Assembly (NCBI RefSeq): GCF_001553345.1
Contig: NZ_KQ960767.1
Coordinates: 1-60,448 of the forward strand
DNA from: Veillonella sp. DNF00869
Lineage (GTDB): Bacteria; Bacillota; Negativicutes; Veillonellales; Veillonellaceae
Direction: 5' to 3'
DNA: 60,448 nucleotides
Positions 8,684-17,592 of this stretch are shown here, piece by piece; the first letter of the stretch is position 1, and every line of letters begins with the position of its first letter. A program made the translations under genes and the position numbers. Below the pieces are notes generated by a model that did not search any database, was not told where the DNA came from, and worked only from the letters and a program-made list of their open reading frames with translations.

Positions 8684-8823
8684 TATGTTTCTAATGAAAA
8701 TTGTTGTTTTACAAAATAGCGTAATCGATAGTAGATGGATGTTTTACATTCTAGTCGGCACAACAATATGCCATAAAGAATATCTTAATGACAATTAAAA
8801 ACATATACAGTTGATATTACTAC

Positions 8824-8858
8824 AAAAAGGCGTTACCGATGAGCGAATTTGCTTAAGG
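8824..8858 (-). terminator. Terminator for the TetR gene, probably bidirectional
   Basis: The arms AAGGCGTTACC and GGTAGCGCCTT pair with one G-U. On the minus strand the stem is followed by TTTTTG, directly downstream of the TetR stop. The plus-strand T-run is weaker, but the hairpin may also serve the MATE gene. Confidence 0.7.
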
Positions 8859-8886
8859 TAGCGCCTTGTTGCGTTTGTTTATGGTA

Positions 8887-9465
8887 TTAATGTTGATGTT
8901 CCAAAATCAATGGTTCTGTAATATGGTAAAAGTATCGTGACATGTCTTCAATGGAATACTCTCGACCAGTTTCCAGCCACCAAAGAACCATTTCTACAAA
9001 AGATCCTGCAATGTGATTAGAGATAAAATCATGAGGGATATTGTTGTGTGGACAAGTTTGATTGTTTAAGAAATGACTTTGGATGAGTTCTTTCAGACTG
9101 CTCTTGAAATGACGTAGGAAGAGTTCGTTACTTTCACAGGAAAGAAGACCTAAAATATTATTATCGTTGTCCTCTAAATGCTGCAAGATATGGAGGAAGA
9201 TAGCTTCCTTGATGTGGCTGTTTTTATATAAGCCATGAGCATGGGAGAAGTCTGATGCAGTGTCGATAATATGGGAGAATAGTTCTTGGCACAAGGCCTC
9301 TAATAGATCTTCTTTTGTTTCAAAGTGTGCGTAAAATGTACTACGGCCAATGAGGGCTTCATCGATAATGTCTTGCACGATGATAGCATTATAATTTTTA
9401 TGTTCTAAAAGCCTAACAAAGGCGTCGAAAATAGCTTTTCTAGTTTTCATTTGTCGTTTATCCAT
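8887..9465 (-). CDS. TetR/AcrR-family transcriptional regulator
   Basis: The product has 192 residues. An N-terminal TetR helix-turn-helix spans about 8-55 and includes the recognition-helix pattern GRSTFYAHF. The variable C-terminal ligand domain ends with a C-terminal helix. The start has AAGGAGG 6 bases upstream on the minus strand. It faces away from a small membrane peptide gene and toward the MATE exporter. Its target could be itself, the divergent gene or the MATE gene. AT-rich repeats lie upstream (9480-9600), but I could not fix an operator. Confidence 0.88.
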   Translation of the reverse strand: MDKRQMKTRKAIFDAFVRLLEHKNYNAIIVQDIIDEALIGRSTFYAHFETKEDLLEALCQELFSHIIDTASDFSHAHGLYKNSHIKEAIFLHILQHLEDNDNNILGLLSCESNELFLRHFKSSLKELIQSHFLNNQTCPHNNIPHDFISNHIAGSFVEMVLWWLETGREYSIEDMSRYFYHITEPLILEHQH

Positions 9466-9568
9466 AATTCCTCCTTACATATATGAATCAAACAAAATGA
9501 GATACTTGTTCAATATAGGATACTTTTCTATATATGTTTCGTAAATAACAAAGTAGAAAAAGTGATTC

Positions 9569-9596
9569 TTGTCAAATCTTTTTATTTCACTATACT
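9569..9596 (+). promoter_or_regulatory. Promoter divergent from the TetR gene
   Basis: TTGTCA (9569-9574) and TATACT (9591-9596) are 16 bases apart, pointing toward the 51-residue peptide gene. The 281-base divergent gap contains otherwise only AT-rich sequence. Confidence 0.45.
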
Positions 9597-9746
9597 AATA
9601 GTATATCATAAGTGACAAAGTGTTTCATATCTTTGTATATGTGGATATATTATAGAATGGTACATTGAAAGATTCCATTGTTAGCTTGTATAGCTATGGA
9701 ATCTATCAGTTGTATATAGATTAGAAATAAGAGAGGATGTGTTCTT

Positions 9747-9902
9747 ATGTTAGAACGAATTGATGCAATGTTAAGCAGTACTGCTACGACAATTATTACA
9801 GGAGCTATGTTTTTAGCTATTGTGTTACACACTACATTTGATGTACCTAGTTGGGTTCACACATCATGGATTACAGTATTGCAATACCAAGCAGGTTTAT
9901 AG
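9747..9902 (+). CDS. Small membrane peptide of 51 residues, unknown
   Basis: An ATG at 9747 opens 51 codons ending in TAG at 9900-9902, with GAGAGG at 9731-9736 as a plausible ribosome-binding site. The peptide has a short charged start (MLERID), one hydrophobic stretch at about 13-28, and an aromatic/His-containing tail, so it looks like a single-pass membrane peptide. It lies between the TetR gene and the thioredoxin-fold gene and has a promoter candidate upstream. I do not recognise a family. Confidence 0.5.
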   Translation: MLERIDAMLSSTATTIITGAMFLAIVLHTTFDVPSWVHTSWITVLQYQAGL

Positions 9903-10039
9903 TATAAAAAAGCTGACGCATTGTAGAGGGAATGATAGATTGCACTGTTTTAGTTGCAACATGAATTTTCTTGTGGTATACTAATCTTATAATTGAATAA
10001 ATTCGATATAATATATCGATTCGATGAAAGGAGTATACT

Positions 10040-10318
10040 ATGAAAGAAATTTTAGGCTTCCATTTACATCATTGTCCATATTGCGCTAACGCATTCCGCG
10101 CTATCGAAGAATTGCAAGCAGAAAACCCTGCGTTCAAAGAAATCAAAATTAACTGGGTAGAAGATCAAGATGCTGTAGAATTGTTCAAAACACATCCATA
10201 CGAATACTATCCAAATTTGTGGTTTGATTTGGACAAACAATATGAAGCACAACCTGGTGAAAGCTACGAACAAACAAAATCTTTAATCAAAGCAGTGTTT
10301 GAGAAAGCGATTCAATAA
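10040..10318 (+). CDS. Glutaredoxin/thioredoxin-fold protein with CPYC motif
   Basis: The product has 92 residues and begins with a beta strand leading to HHCPYCANAF, so Cys12 and Cys15 form the redox pair in the glutaredoxin CPYC form. The length fits a single thioredoxin fold. No cis-Pro-TVP glutathione site is evident; YYPNLWF near 54-60 occupies that place, so it may not use glutathione. The start has AAAGGAG close upstream, and the gene has its own terminator. Confidence 0.72.
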   Translation: MKEILGFHLHHCPYCANAFRAIEELQAENPAFKEIKINWVEDQDAVELFKTHPYEYYPNLWFDLDKQYEAQPGESYEQTKSLIKAVFEKAIQ

Positions 10319-10351
10319 TCGATTTTACTTTCATTAAAAATACTATATAAT

Positions 10352-10383
10352 AAAAGCAGATGCTATGATGCATCTGCTTTTTC
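10352..10383 (+). terminator. Terminator after the thioredoxin-fold gene
   Basis: AAAAGCAGATGC (10352-10363) pairs with GCATCTGCTTTT (10370-10381) around a 6-base loop, followed by more Ts. Confidence 0.87.
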
Positions 10384-10426
10384 TTGATGTAATCGCAGAT
10401 TTCAAAATCTTGCGTGAGGAGGATAT

Positions 10427-11047
10427 ATGTTAAATTTTGTGGCCTTAGACTTTGAAACGGCTAATGAAAGTAAGAATAGTGCTATTTCCTTAGCTGTGGT
10501 GACTGTGGAAGATGGACGGATCACAAAACGTGGCTATAGTTTAATCAAGCCCCCAGTGATGCAGTTCAACCAAGAGTTCATTGGTATCCATGGTATCCAA
10601 CCGGAAGAAGTGTTGAATAAGCCTACCTTTGATCAGTTGTGGCCGGCGATTTATAATAACCATTTAAAAGGTAAACTGTTAGTAGCACACAATGCGAAGT
10701 TCGACATCGACGTGTTACGTGCCACCTTGGACCACTACAATATTGAATGGCCTGATTTAGAATATACTTGCACCGTCCGCATAACACGAAAAGTATGGCC
10801 TGATTTGGTGAATCATAAATTAAATACATTAGGTGGATTTTTAGGAATTACATTTAATCATCACAATGCCTTGGACGACTCTGAAGTATGTGCTAAAGTA
10901 GCCATTGCAGCAGCGAAAGAAAAAGGTGTAGATTCTATGCGAGGCTTGTTGCATGTCATTAACATGAAAACAGACTCCTTTATCACCGATGAACGACGGG
11001 CCCAAATGGAAGTCAAACAAAGCGGCACACAAGATACCTTCTTCTAG
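10427..11047 (+). CDS. DnaQ-like 3'-5' exonuclease (DEDDh family)
   Basis: The product has 206 residues. ExoI has D8 and E10 in DFET, ExoII has HNAKFD at 88-93, and ExoIII has HNALDD at 146-151, which includes the DEDDh catalytic His. It resembles the epsilon subunit of DNA polymerase III but is a stand-alone single domain, so it may act in repair or RNA processing rather than replication. The start has GTGAGGAGG just upstream. Confidence 0.85.
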   Translation: MLNFVALDFETANESKNSAISLAVVTVEDGRITKRGYSLIKPPVMQFNQEFIGIHGIQPEEVLNKPTFDQLWPAIYNNHLKGKLLVAHNAKFDIDVLRATLDHYNIEWPDLEYTCTVRITRKVWPDLVNHKLNTLGGFLGITFNHHNALDDSEVCAKVAIAAAKEKGVDSMRGLLHVINMKTDSFITDERRAQMEVKQSGTQDTFF

Positions 11048-11287
11048 TGAACTTTAGTATCTATTACATTTAGTCATACTACTAGTAAATTGTATTTGTA
11101 TATATAAAAGTAAGAAAAATATTTAAAAAATATTTTGTATGATATGGATAGGAGTCCTACAGATATCGAAACGATACATGCCTATGATATAAGAAAAATA
11201 GAGGGGAGTTAACTACTAATTATCTTTGGAAGAAAAGATAATAGTAAATATACTACATTATCCCATTCTCCCTCCGAATAAGCCCCC

Positions 11288-11490
11288 ATATGATTTACTC
11301 ATAATTTGTGCGTATTACAGGAGTTTCAATATATATTGATATCCCCAAATAAAGAAAAAACAATGCCATATTCCCCTGAACGAACATTCAGAATGCAGTG
11401 AGAGAAGGGGGATGTGGCATTGTTTTGTATCATAAGATATCAAAAAAGTGGAAAAACATGAAAAAAGATTAAATTATGAGTAAATCATAT
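11288..11490. repeat. Nested inverted repeats in the exonuclease-galT gap
   Basis: A perfect 20-bp inverted repeat has arms at 11288-11307 and 11471-11490. Nested inside is a second, hairpin-forming repeat (11357-11377 with 11406-11426). The unit of 203 bases has the geometry of a miniature inverted-repeat element, but no target duplication is visible. It could also be paired operator sites. The remainder of the 555-base gap is AT-rich, with a small hairpin (ATTATCTTT and its complement, 11219-11242); no gene is seen. Confidence 0.6.
11357..11426 (+). terminator. Long hairpin, probable terminator
   Basis: AAAACAATGCCA (11357-11368) pairs with TGGCATTGTTTT (11415-11426), and TTCCCCT (11371-11377) with AGGGGGA (11406-11412). 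The loop is 28 bases. The stem ends in TTTT on both strands, so it may separate the exonuclease and galT transcripts in either direction. Confidence 0.6.
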
Positions 11491-11602
11491 AACTTATTAT
11501 TTAATTAAGTATTGAAAAAAATGTTAAAATATGAAAGAATAGGTATGTATAAAAATTATCTTTCATTTTTTAAAGCATATAACTATAGATTGGAGGTATT
11601 CC

Positions 11603-12589
11603 ATGTCGGAATTACGATGGAATCCTTTATTGCGGACTTGGACAATGGTCGCTTCAAACCGTAAAGCACGCCCAACGATGCCAAAGGATTGGTGCCCATT
11701 CTGCCCAGGTATTAATAAAAAAGTCCCTGCAGATTATGATGTGTTGAAATATGATAACGACTTTCCAGCCTTAACGCAAACGCCAGAGGCTCCTTATGAA
11801 GATGGTAATGACTTTTACAAAAGTCAAGAAAACTATGGGAAATGTGAAGTTATCTTATATTCTCCGGAGCATACTGCTAAATTTTACGAATTATCCGAAG
11901 ATCATATTGTTAAATTACTAAACCTTATTAAAGAGCGTCATAGTGAATTAGCAAAAGATGAAAAAATTAAATATATTTATCCTTTTGAAAATAAAGGGGA
12001 AGCTGTAGGTGTGACAATGCCACATCCACATGGTCAATTATATGGCTATTCCTTTGTACCGCAGAAGCTACAAGTGGAACTAGATAGTGCGAAAGATCAT
12101 CATCATGAACATGGTGAATGCTTATTCTGTAAAATGAATCAAGTTGAGAAAGAAAAAGATGCTCGCATTGTGGGAGAAAATGACTCTTTCTTAGCCTATA
12201 TTCCGTTCTTTACAGATTATCCCTATGGTGTATTTGTCGTGCCAAAACGTCACATGAATTACATCACAGATTGTACTGAAAAAGAAACCAAAGATTTGGC
12301 GCATATGTTAAAAACATTAACGGAAGCCTTCGATCGTTTATTTAATATGCCATTCCCATACATGATGGTATATCATCAAAATCCTGTAAATAGTCCTGAA
12401 TATGCAGGACATGAAGAATATTATCACTTTAATATTCAATTCTATCCTCCTTTCAGAGAAGCCAATAAAATTAAATACTATGCATCCTCTGAAATGGGAG
12501 CATGGGCAGCAGCGAATACAAGTGCCGTAGAAGAAACAGCACCGGAATTGCGCAAACTATATAGTGAGGTTGAACAAGCAAATGAATAA
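11603..12589 (+). CDS. galT: Galactose-1-phosphate uridylyltransferase
   Basis: The enzyme swaps galactose-1-phosphate for the glucose-1-phosphate of UDP-glucose, the middle step of the Leloir pathway. The product has 328 residues in the HIT superfamily. CPFC (Cys31 and Cys34) fits the metal site, and HPHGQ begins at His141, with His143 as the expected uridylylated nucleophile. The start has TTGGAGG 8 bases upstream. It is the first gene of the cluster and overlaps galK by 8 bases. Confidence 0.95.
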   Translation: MSELRWNPLLRTWTMVASNRKARPTMPKDWCPFCPGINKKVPADYDVLKYDNDFPALTQTPEAPYEDGNDFYKSQENYGKCEVILYSPEHTAKFYELSEDHIVKLLNLIKERHSELAKDEKIKYIYPFENKGEAVGVTMPHPHGQLYGYSFVPQKLQVELDSAKDHHHEHGECLFCKMNQVEKEKDARIVGENDSFLAYIPFFTDYPYGVFVVPKRHMNYITDCTEKETKDLAHMLKTLTEAFDRLFNMPFPYMMVYHQNPVNSPEYAGHEEYYHFNIQFYPPFREANKIKYYASSEMGAWAAANTSAVEETAPELRKLYSEVEQANE

Positions 12590-13736
12590 AGAAGAATTAC
12601 AACAGCGTTTTCTGTCCTTCTTTGGCGAAGGTTCAGGAGAGGTGCATTGTTATTTTGCTCCAGGTCGCGTGAATGTTATTGGTGAGCATCAAGACTATAA
12701 TGGTGGTCATGTATTCCCAGCGGCACTTAAAGTAGGTATTTATGGAGCCATCCGTTTACGTGAAGATAGCAAGGTACGTTTACACTCTGATAATATGGAA
12801 AAGACAGTAGTGGTTGATGTAAATGAACATTTCCAATATAATATTGAACACGATTGGGCTAATTATCCATTAGGTGTGATTCAATTCTTAAAAGATAAGG
12901 GTCACAAGGTACCAGGTATGGACATTTATTTTAATGGTAATTTGCCAGCTGGTGCAGGCTTGTCTTCTTCTGCATGTATGCTAGATTTAACTGGTTATAT
13001 GTTGCTTTCAGAGTTGGGTCTAACTCCAATTGATCGCACGGAACTGGCAAAAATGGCCATGCATGTAGAATACCATTTCGTAGGTGTAAAAGTGGGCATT
13101 ATGGATATGTATGCTATCGCACACGGTAAAGAAGGCCATGGTGTCTTGTTAGATTGCACGCATATGGAACGAAAACTAGTTCCTTTGAACTGGCATGGAC
13201 ATACTCTTGTCATCATGAATACAAATAAACAAAGAGGTCTTGTGGACTCCAAATTTAATGAGCGCAAAGGTGAGTGCGATGCAGCTCTTGAAATTATCCG
13301 CAAGCATAAAGATATCTCTGGCTTGGCATTGGCTACATTGGATGATTTAGAATCTATTTCTGATGATGTGTTGATGCGTAGAGCTCGTCACGTCATCACT
13401 GAAAATTTACGTGTATTAGATTTCATGAAAGCTTTGGAAGCCGCTGATTTAACAGGGATTGCACATTGCTTGAATGAATCTCATAGATCTTTACAAGTTG
13501 ACTTTGAAGTGACAGGTAAAGAATTGGATACGATTGTTGAGTTAGCACGATCTCAAGAAGGCTGTATTGCATCTCGTATGACAGGTGCAGGTTTCGGTGG
13601 TTGTGCCATTGCCCTTGTAAAAGATGAGCATATTGAGGCTTTTATGAGAGCTATTCCAGAAGAGTACGAGAAACAAATAGGTGTTACCCCTAGTCTATAT
13701 ATTGCTGAAATTGGTGATGGGGTGTATTCACTGTAA
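12582..13736 (+). CDS. galK: Galactokinase
   Basis: This GHMP-family kinase phosphorylates galactose at C1. The product has 384 residues, with the galactokinase signature GRVNVIGEHQDY at 28-39, the phosphate-binding loop PAGAGLSSSA at about 122-131, and the C-terminal GAGFGG motif. ATG 12582 lies inside the end of galT, which fits coupling. A GTG at 12564 is possible but would add six residues ahead of the usual start. It forms one unit with galT and the downstream regulator. Confidence 0.94.
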   Translation: MNKEELQQRFLSFFGEGSGEVHCYFAPGRVNVIGEHQDYNGGHVFPAALKVGIYGAIRLREDSKVRLHSDNMEKTVVVDVNEHFQYNIEHDWANYPLGVIQFLKDKGHKVPGMDIYFNGNLPAGAGLSSSACMLDLTGYMLLSELGLTPIDRTELAKMAMHVEYHFVGVKVGIMDMYAIAHGKEGHGVLLDCTHMERKLVPLNWHGHTLVIMNTNKQRGLVDSKFNERKGECDAALEIIRKHKDISGLALATLDDLESISDDVLMRRARHVITENLRVLDFMKALEAADLTGIAHCLNESHRSLQVDFEVTGKELDTIVELARSQEGCIASRMTGAGFGGCAIALVKDEHIEAFMRAIPEEYEKQIGVTPSLYIAEIGDGVYSL

Positions 13737-13749
13737 AGGAGATAGAATC

Positions 13750-14913
13750 ATGATAAAGCCACAAATAAGCAATGATGAAATTATTTTGAATTACATCAGG
13801 CGTCATGGCCCCGTATCAAAGGCCTTGATTGCAAGACAGACCAAAATAACGCCTCCCACAGTGACTAATATTTGTACGAATTTAATTCGGAAAGGATTGG
13901 TCTATGAAGATCGTCAAGAACGGTCTGCATTGGGACGCCCATCAATGTTGTTAGACTTTAATCATGATATTGAAACCTATTTGATTGTTCATATAAGAAC
14001 ACATACGATTGTCTTTTATGTGGCTACAGTAGGACGTCAAATTTTACAGCAATTAGAAACATCTATTATTGGTTGTAGTGCTGATGAAATCATGCAACAT
14101 ATGTATCGTGGCATACAGGATATCTTTAAAGAAGACTATAAAATTAAAAGTATAGGCCTCGTTTTGCGTGGACCTGTAGATTCAGGAAAAGGGATTTCTA
14201 TTTACTCCCCTAATGGAAAATGGAATAATATTCCTTTCAAGTATATCTTAGAAGAGCGATTCCATGTGCCTGTATATGTAGAAAATGATGTTCGTTGTTT
14301 ATCGACGGGCGAATATTACTATGGCAATGGTAAAGAAATGGATAATCTCATTGTCCTTAAATTTAGTTATGGCCTCGGTATATCCTTGATTTATCATGGT
14401 GAACTTTACCGCGGTTTTAACGATAGTGCTGGGGAAATTGGATATGGTGTGATTCGATTAGATGAAGAGGGCAATGAAGTGCGCTTGGAAGATATCGCAT
14501 CGGAAACATCGATTCATTCCTATGTAGTGGAACAAATGGAAAAAGGCCGATATACGTCGGTACAAGATAACCCATTGGTTGTGAGCAAAGCATTTCGTGT
14601 AGAGCCTATTTATGAGGCCGCAGTAGAAGGTGATGAAGTGTGTTTAGAGGCTCTTTCACGAGTAGGGCATTATTTAGGAATTGCTTTAGCCAATATAGCG
14701 AACTTATTTAATCCAGAGCGGATTATTTTGAGCAGTGCTATGGGTAATGCAGTAGGAGTAATGGACCCTATTTTGCGAGGTGTATTAGAACGCAATTCAT
14801 ACAAAGCACATACGATTAATTTAGAATATTCCGGCAATGGCTCTTATTATACATTGTTAGGTATGATTGATATTGTCAGTGCAAAACGAGCTGAAGAAGC
14901 TTGGTTACGGTAG
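13750..14913 (+). CDS. ROK-family transcriptional regulator, probable galactose regulator
   Basis: The product has 387 residues: an N-terminal winged helix-turn-helix (about 8-60, with SKALIARQTKITPPTVTN) fused to a ROK domain, as in NagC/XylR-type repressors. The CxCGxxGC zinc motif common in ROK proteins is missing; the matching stretch after AGEIG reads YGVIRLDEEGNE. The ROK part may therefore bind sugar without kinase activity or zinc. ATG 13750 has AAAGGAG at 13736-13742; an earlier in-frame start lies inside galK. Its position between galK and mglB suggests control of both. Confidence 0.85.
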   Translation: MIKPQISNDEIILNYIRRHGPVSKALIARQTKITPPTVTNICTNLIRKGLVYEDRQERSALGRPSMLLDFNHDIETYLIVHIRTHTIVFYVATVGRQILQQLETSIIGCSADEIMQHMYRGIQDIFKEDYKIKSIGLVLRGPVDSGKGISIYSPNGKWNNIPFKYILEERFHVPVYVENDVRCLSTGEYYYGNGKEMDNLIVLKFSYGLGISLIYHGELYRGFNDSAGEIGYGVIRLDEEGNEVRLEDIASETSIHSYVVEQMEKGRYTSVQDNPLVVSKAFRVEPIYEAAVEGDEVCLEALSRVGHYLGIALANIANLFNPERIILSSAMGNAVGVMDPILRGVLERNSYKAHTINLEYSGNGSYYTLLGMIDIVSAKRAEEAWLR

Positions 14914-14930
14914 GTACCACGACTAGATAC

Positions 14931-14947
14931 ACTAGTCTTATAGGTAT
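14931..14947. promoter_or_regulatory. Palindrome between regulator and mglB
   Basis: GACTAG (14931-14936) and CTAGTC (14942-14947) flank a 5-base spacer, 29 bases before mglB. It could be an operator for the ROK protein; I found no clear second copy upstream of galT. Confidence 0.3.
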
Positions 14948-14975
14948 ATAGGATATCTAAAAGGAGGATATTATT

Positions 14976-16010
14976 ATGAAACGATCTTGGAAAGCAGCGA
15001 TGCTTGCATCTGCAGCAGTAGGTGCACTTGTGTTAGGTGGTTGCGGAAGCGATCAAGGAGCAAGCGGTGACAAACCTCAAATTGGGGTTGCTATTTACAA
15101 ATTTGATGACACTTTCATGAGTGGCGTTCGTGCAGAAATTGATAAAGCTGCTAAAGACAAAGCTAAAGTGGATATCGTAGATAGCCAAAACTCTCAACCA
15201 ACACAAAACGAAAAGATTGACTTATTCATCAATAAGAAGTACAAAGCAATCGGCGTTAACGTGGTAGACCGCACAGCAGCAGGCGTTATCATTGATAAAG
15301 CGAAAGCAGCTAACATTCCATTGGTATTCTTGAACCGTGAACCATTGAAAGAAGATATGGCTAAATGGGATAAAGTATACTATGTAGGTGCGAAAGCTGA
15401 ACAAAGTGGTGAAATGCAAGGTAAAATCTTAGCAGATTACTTCAAAAAACACCCTGAAGCATACCATAGCAATGATGGTGTTATCCACTATGTTATGATT
15501 ACTGGTGAACCAGGTCACCAAGACGCAGTACTTCGTACAGAACACTCCGTTAAAGCTCTTAAAGCAGAAGGCATGAAAGTAGAAGAGTTAGCTAGCGATA
15601 CAGGTATGTGGGACCGCGTTAAAGGTCAAGAAAAAATGGCAGCGTTCTTGAGCCGTTACGGCGATAAAATTGATGCTGTTATCTGTAACAATGACGACAT
15701 GGCATTAGGTGCTATTGAAGCGTTGAAAGCAGCAGGCTACTTCACAAATGGCAAATACATTCCAGTAGTAGGCGTTGACGCTACAACTCCAGCAGTACAA
15801 GCGTTGAAAGACGGCACATTATTGGGTACAGTATTAAACAATGCTAAAAAACAAGGTCAAGCTGTATTTAATCTTTCCTATGTGTTAGCTAAAGGCGAAA
15901 CACCAAATAAAGACAATACAGGTTTTGATATTGTTGATGGTAAATATATTTGGGTACCTTACGAAATCGTAACAAAAGAAAATGCGGATAAGATTTTAGG
16001 TGACAAATAA
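14976..16010 (+). CDS. mglB: Galactose/methyl-galactoside-binding lipoprotein
   Basis: The product has 344 residues with a lipoprotein signal; the lipobox LGGC gives Cys23. The mature part follows the MglB plan of periplasmic sugar-binding proteins: a beta-alpha start with IGVAIYKFDD, FLNREP near 110, and NNDDMALGAIEAL near 230-242. These carry the aromatic, Asp and Asn residues that hold glucose or galactose in MglB. A strong site, AAGGAGG, precedes the ATG. It is followed by a hairpin and by mglA. Confidence 0.92.
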   Translation: MKRSWKAAMLASAAVGALVLGGCGSDQGASGDKPQIGVAIYKFDDTFMSGVRAEIDKAAKDKAKVDIVDSQNSQPTQNEKIDLFINKKYKAIGVNVVDRTAAGVIIDKAKAANIPLVFLNREPLKEDMAKWDKVYYVGAKAEQSGEMQGKILADYFKKHPEAYHSNDGVIHYVMITGEPGHQDAVLRTEHSVKALKAEGMKVEELASDTGMWDRVKGQEKMAAFLSRYGDKIDAVICNNDDMALGAIEALKAAGYFTNGKYIPVVGVDATTPAVQALKDGTLLGTVLNNAKKQGQAVFNLSYVLAKGETPNKDNTGFDIVDGKYIWVPYEIVTKENADKILGDK

Positions 16011-16021
16011 GAAAATGCAGT

Positions 16022-16045
16022 AAGGGGGCATTTTGCCCCCTTTAT
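16022..16045 (+). terminator. Intra-operon hairpin between mglB and mglA
   Basis: AAGGGGGCA (16022-16030) pairs with TGCCCCCTT (16034-16042), followed by TATTAT. It is a probable leaky terminator that keeps the binding protein in excess over MglA and MglC. Confidence 0.7.
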
Positions 16046-16070
16046 TATCTGATTAGTAGGAGGAAAATGT

Positions 16071-17582
16071 ATGGGCGAGTACATATTAGAAATGCGCCAA
16101 ATTACGAAGGAATTTCCTGGCGTAAAGGCCTTGGATAATGTCACTTTCAAAGTCCGACCAGGCACCGTACATGCTCTAATGGGAGAGAATGGCGCGGGAA
16201 AGTCTACTCTTATGAAATGCCTGTTCGGTATTTATAAGCCTGATCAAGGGGACGTGGTCATTGACGGCGAAGTAGTAGAAATGACAGATTCCCGAAAAGC
16301 TCTTGGAATGGGAATTTCCATGATCCATCAAGAGTTATACCCTGTATTACAGCGTAATGTTATGGAAAATCTATGGTTAGGTCGATTCCCAACCAAAAAA
16401 ATTGGTCCTTTTACATTTGTGGACCATAAAAAAATGAAAGAAGATACACTAGCCTTGTTTAATGAAATCGATGTAGATATCGACCCAGAACAATTAGCTG
16501 GTGATTTATCTGTTTCTAAGCTACAAAATATTGAGATTGCAAAAGCAGTTTCCCACCAATCTAGAATTATTGTTATGGATGAACCTACCTCTTCTCTAAC
16601 TAGTGATGAAGTAGAACATCTTTTCAAAATCATTAACTCCTTACGTAAAAAAGGGGTTGCAATTATATATATTTCTCATAAAATGGAAGAAATCCTACGC
16701 ATATCTGATGAAGTAACGATCATGCGTGATGGTCAATATATAGGTACTTGGCATGCTGATGAATTAACGACAGATCTTATCATTCAACGAATGGTAGGTC
16801 GTGAAATGACTCAGTTATTCCCTGAAAAAACAAATACTCCAAGTGAAGAAGTATTACGTGTAGAAAAATTAACATCTATTCATCCACATTCTTTTAAAGA
16901 TGTAAGCTTCTCTCTTCGTAAAGGTGAAGTTCTTGGTGTAGGTGGTCTGGTAGGGGCGCAGCGAACAGAGGTTATCGAAGCCTTATTTGGTCTTCGTGGT
17001 ATTGAATCTGGAAAGATTTATTTGCACGACAAAGAAGTGCGCATTCGTCACCCTCGAGATGCGAAAAAACTGGGTATGGCATTGCTTACAGAAGAACGCC
17101 GTACCACAGGTATTTTTCCAATGCTTACTATTGTAGACAATACAACCATGGCAGCGCTACCGAAATATGAAAATAAGTTTAAATTATTAAATGACGAAAA
17201 ACGACTAGACGATACAAAAGAAGGTGTGACTTCCTTGCGAGTAAAAACACCATCTACAGAAACGAAAATTCAAAGTCTTTCTGGTGGTAACCAACAAAAG
17301 GTACTCATTGCCCGTTGGTTAAATACGAATCCAGAAATCCTACTCTTGGATGAACCGACACGGGGCATCGATGTAGGAGCGAAATATGAAATTTATTCCA
17401 TTATTAATGAACTAGCTAGTGCTGGTAAAAGTATCATTATGATTTCCTCAGAAATGCCTGAGTTATTGGGTATGAGTGATCGCATTATGGTTATGAGTAA
17501 TGGATATATGAGTGGCATCTTGGATGCACATGAAGCGACAGAAGAAAAAATAATGGAACTAGCGACAGCTGGTTTAGTCTAG
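16071..17582 (+). CDS. mglA: Galactose/methyl-galactoside import ATPase
   Basis: The product has 503 residues and two ABC domains in tandem, the sugar-importer (CUT2) form. The first has Walker A GENGAGKST at 38-46, a diverged signature (LSVSKLQ) and Walker B MDEPTSSL. The second has a degenerate Walker A (GGLVGAQRTE), signature LSGGNQQK and Walker B LDEPTRGIDVG. Loss of the second Walker A Lys is normal for this family. The start has GTAGGAGGAAA upstream. It pairs with MglB and MglC. Confidence 0.94.
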   Translation: MGEYILEMRQITKEFPGVKALDNVTFKVRPGTVHALMGENGAGKSTLMKCLFGIYKPDQGDVVIDGEVVEMTDSRKALGMGISMIHQELYPVLQRNVMENLWLGRFPTKKIGPFTFVDHKKMKEDTLALFNEIDVDIDPEQLAGDLSVSKLQNIEIAKAVSHQSRIIVMDEPTSSLTSDEVEHLFKIINSLRKKGVAIIYISHKMEEILRISDEVTIMRDGQYIGTWHADELTTDLIIQRMVGREMTQLFPEKTNTPSEEVLRVEKLTSIHPHSFKDVSFSLRKGEVLGVGGLVGAQRTEVIEALFGLRGIESGKIYLHDKEVRIRHPRDAKKLGMALLTEERRTTGIFPMLTIVDNTTMAALPKYENKFKLLNDEKRLDDTKEGVTSLRVKTPSTETKIQSLSGGNQQKVLIARWLNTNPEILLLDEPTRGIDVGAKYEIYSIINELASAGKSIIMISSEMPELLGMSDRIMVMSNGYMSGILDAHEATEEKIMELATAGLV

Positions 17583-17592
17583 GAGGTATCGT

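Noticed and set aside
8685..8795. Open frame of 36 codons after the MATE gene
   Set aside because: It has no ribosome-binding site and no convincing protein pattern.
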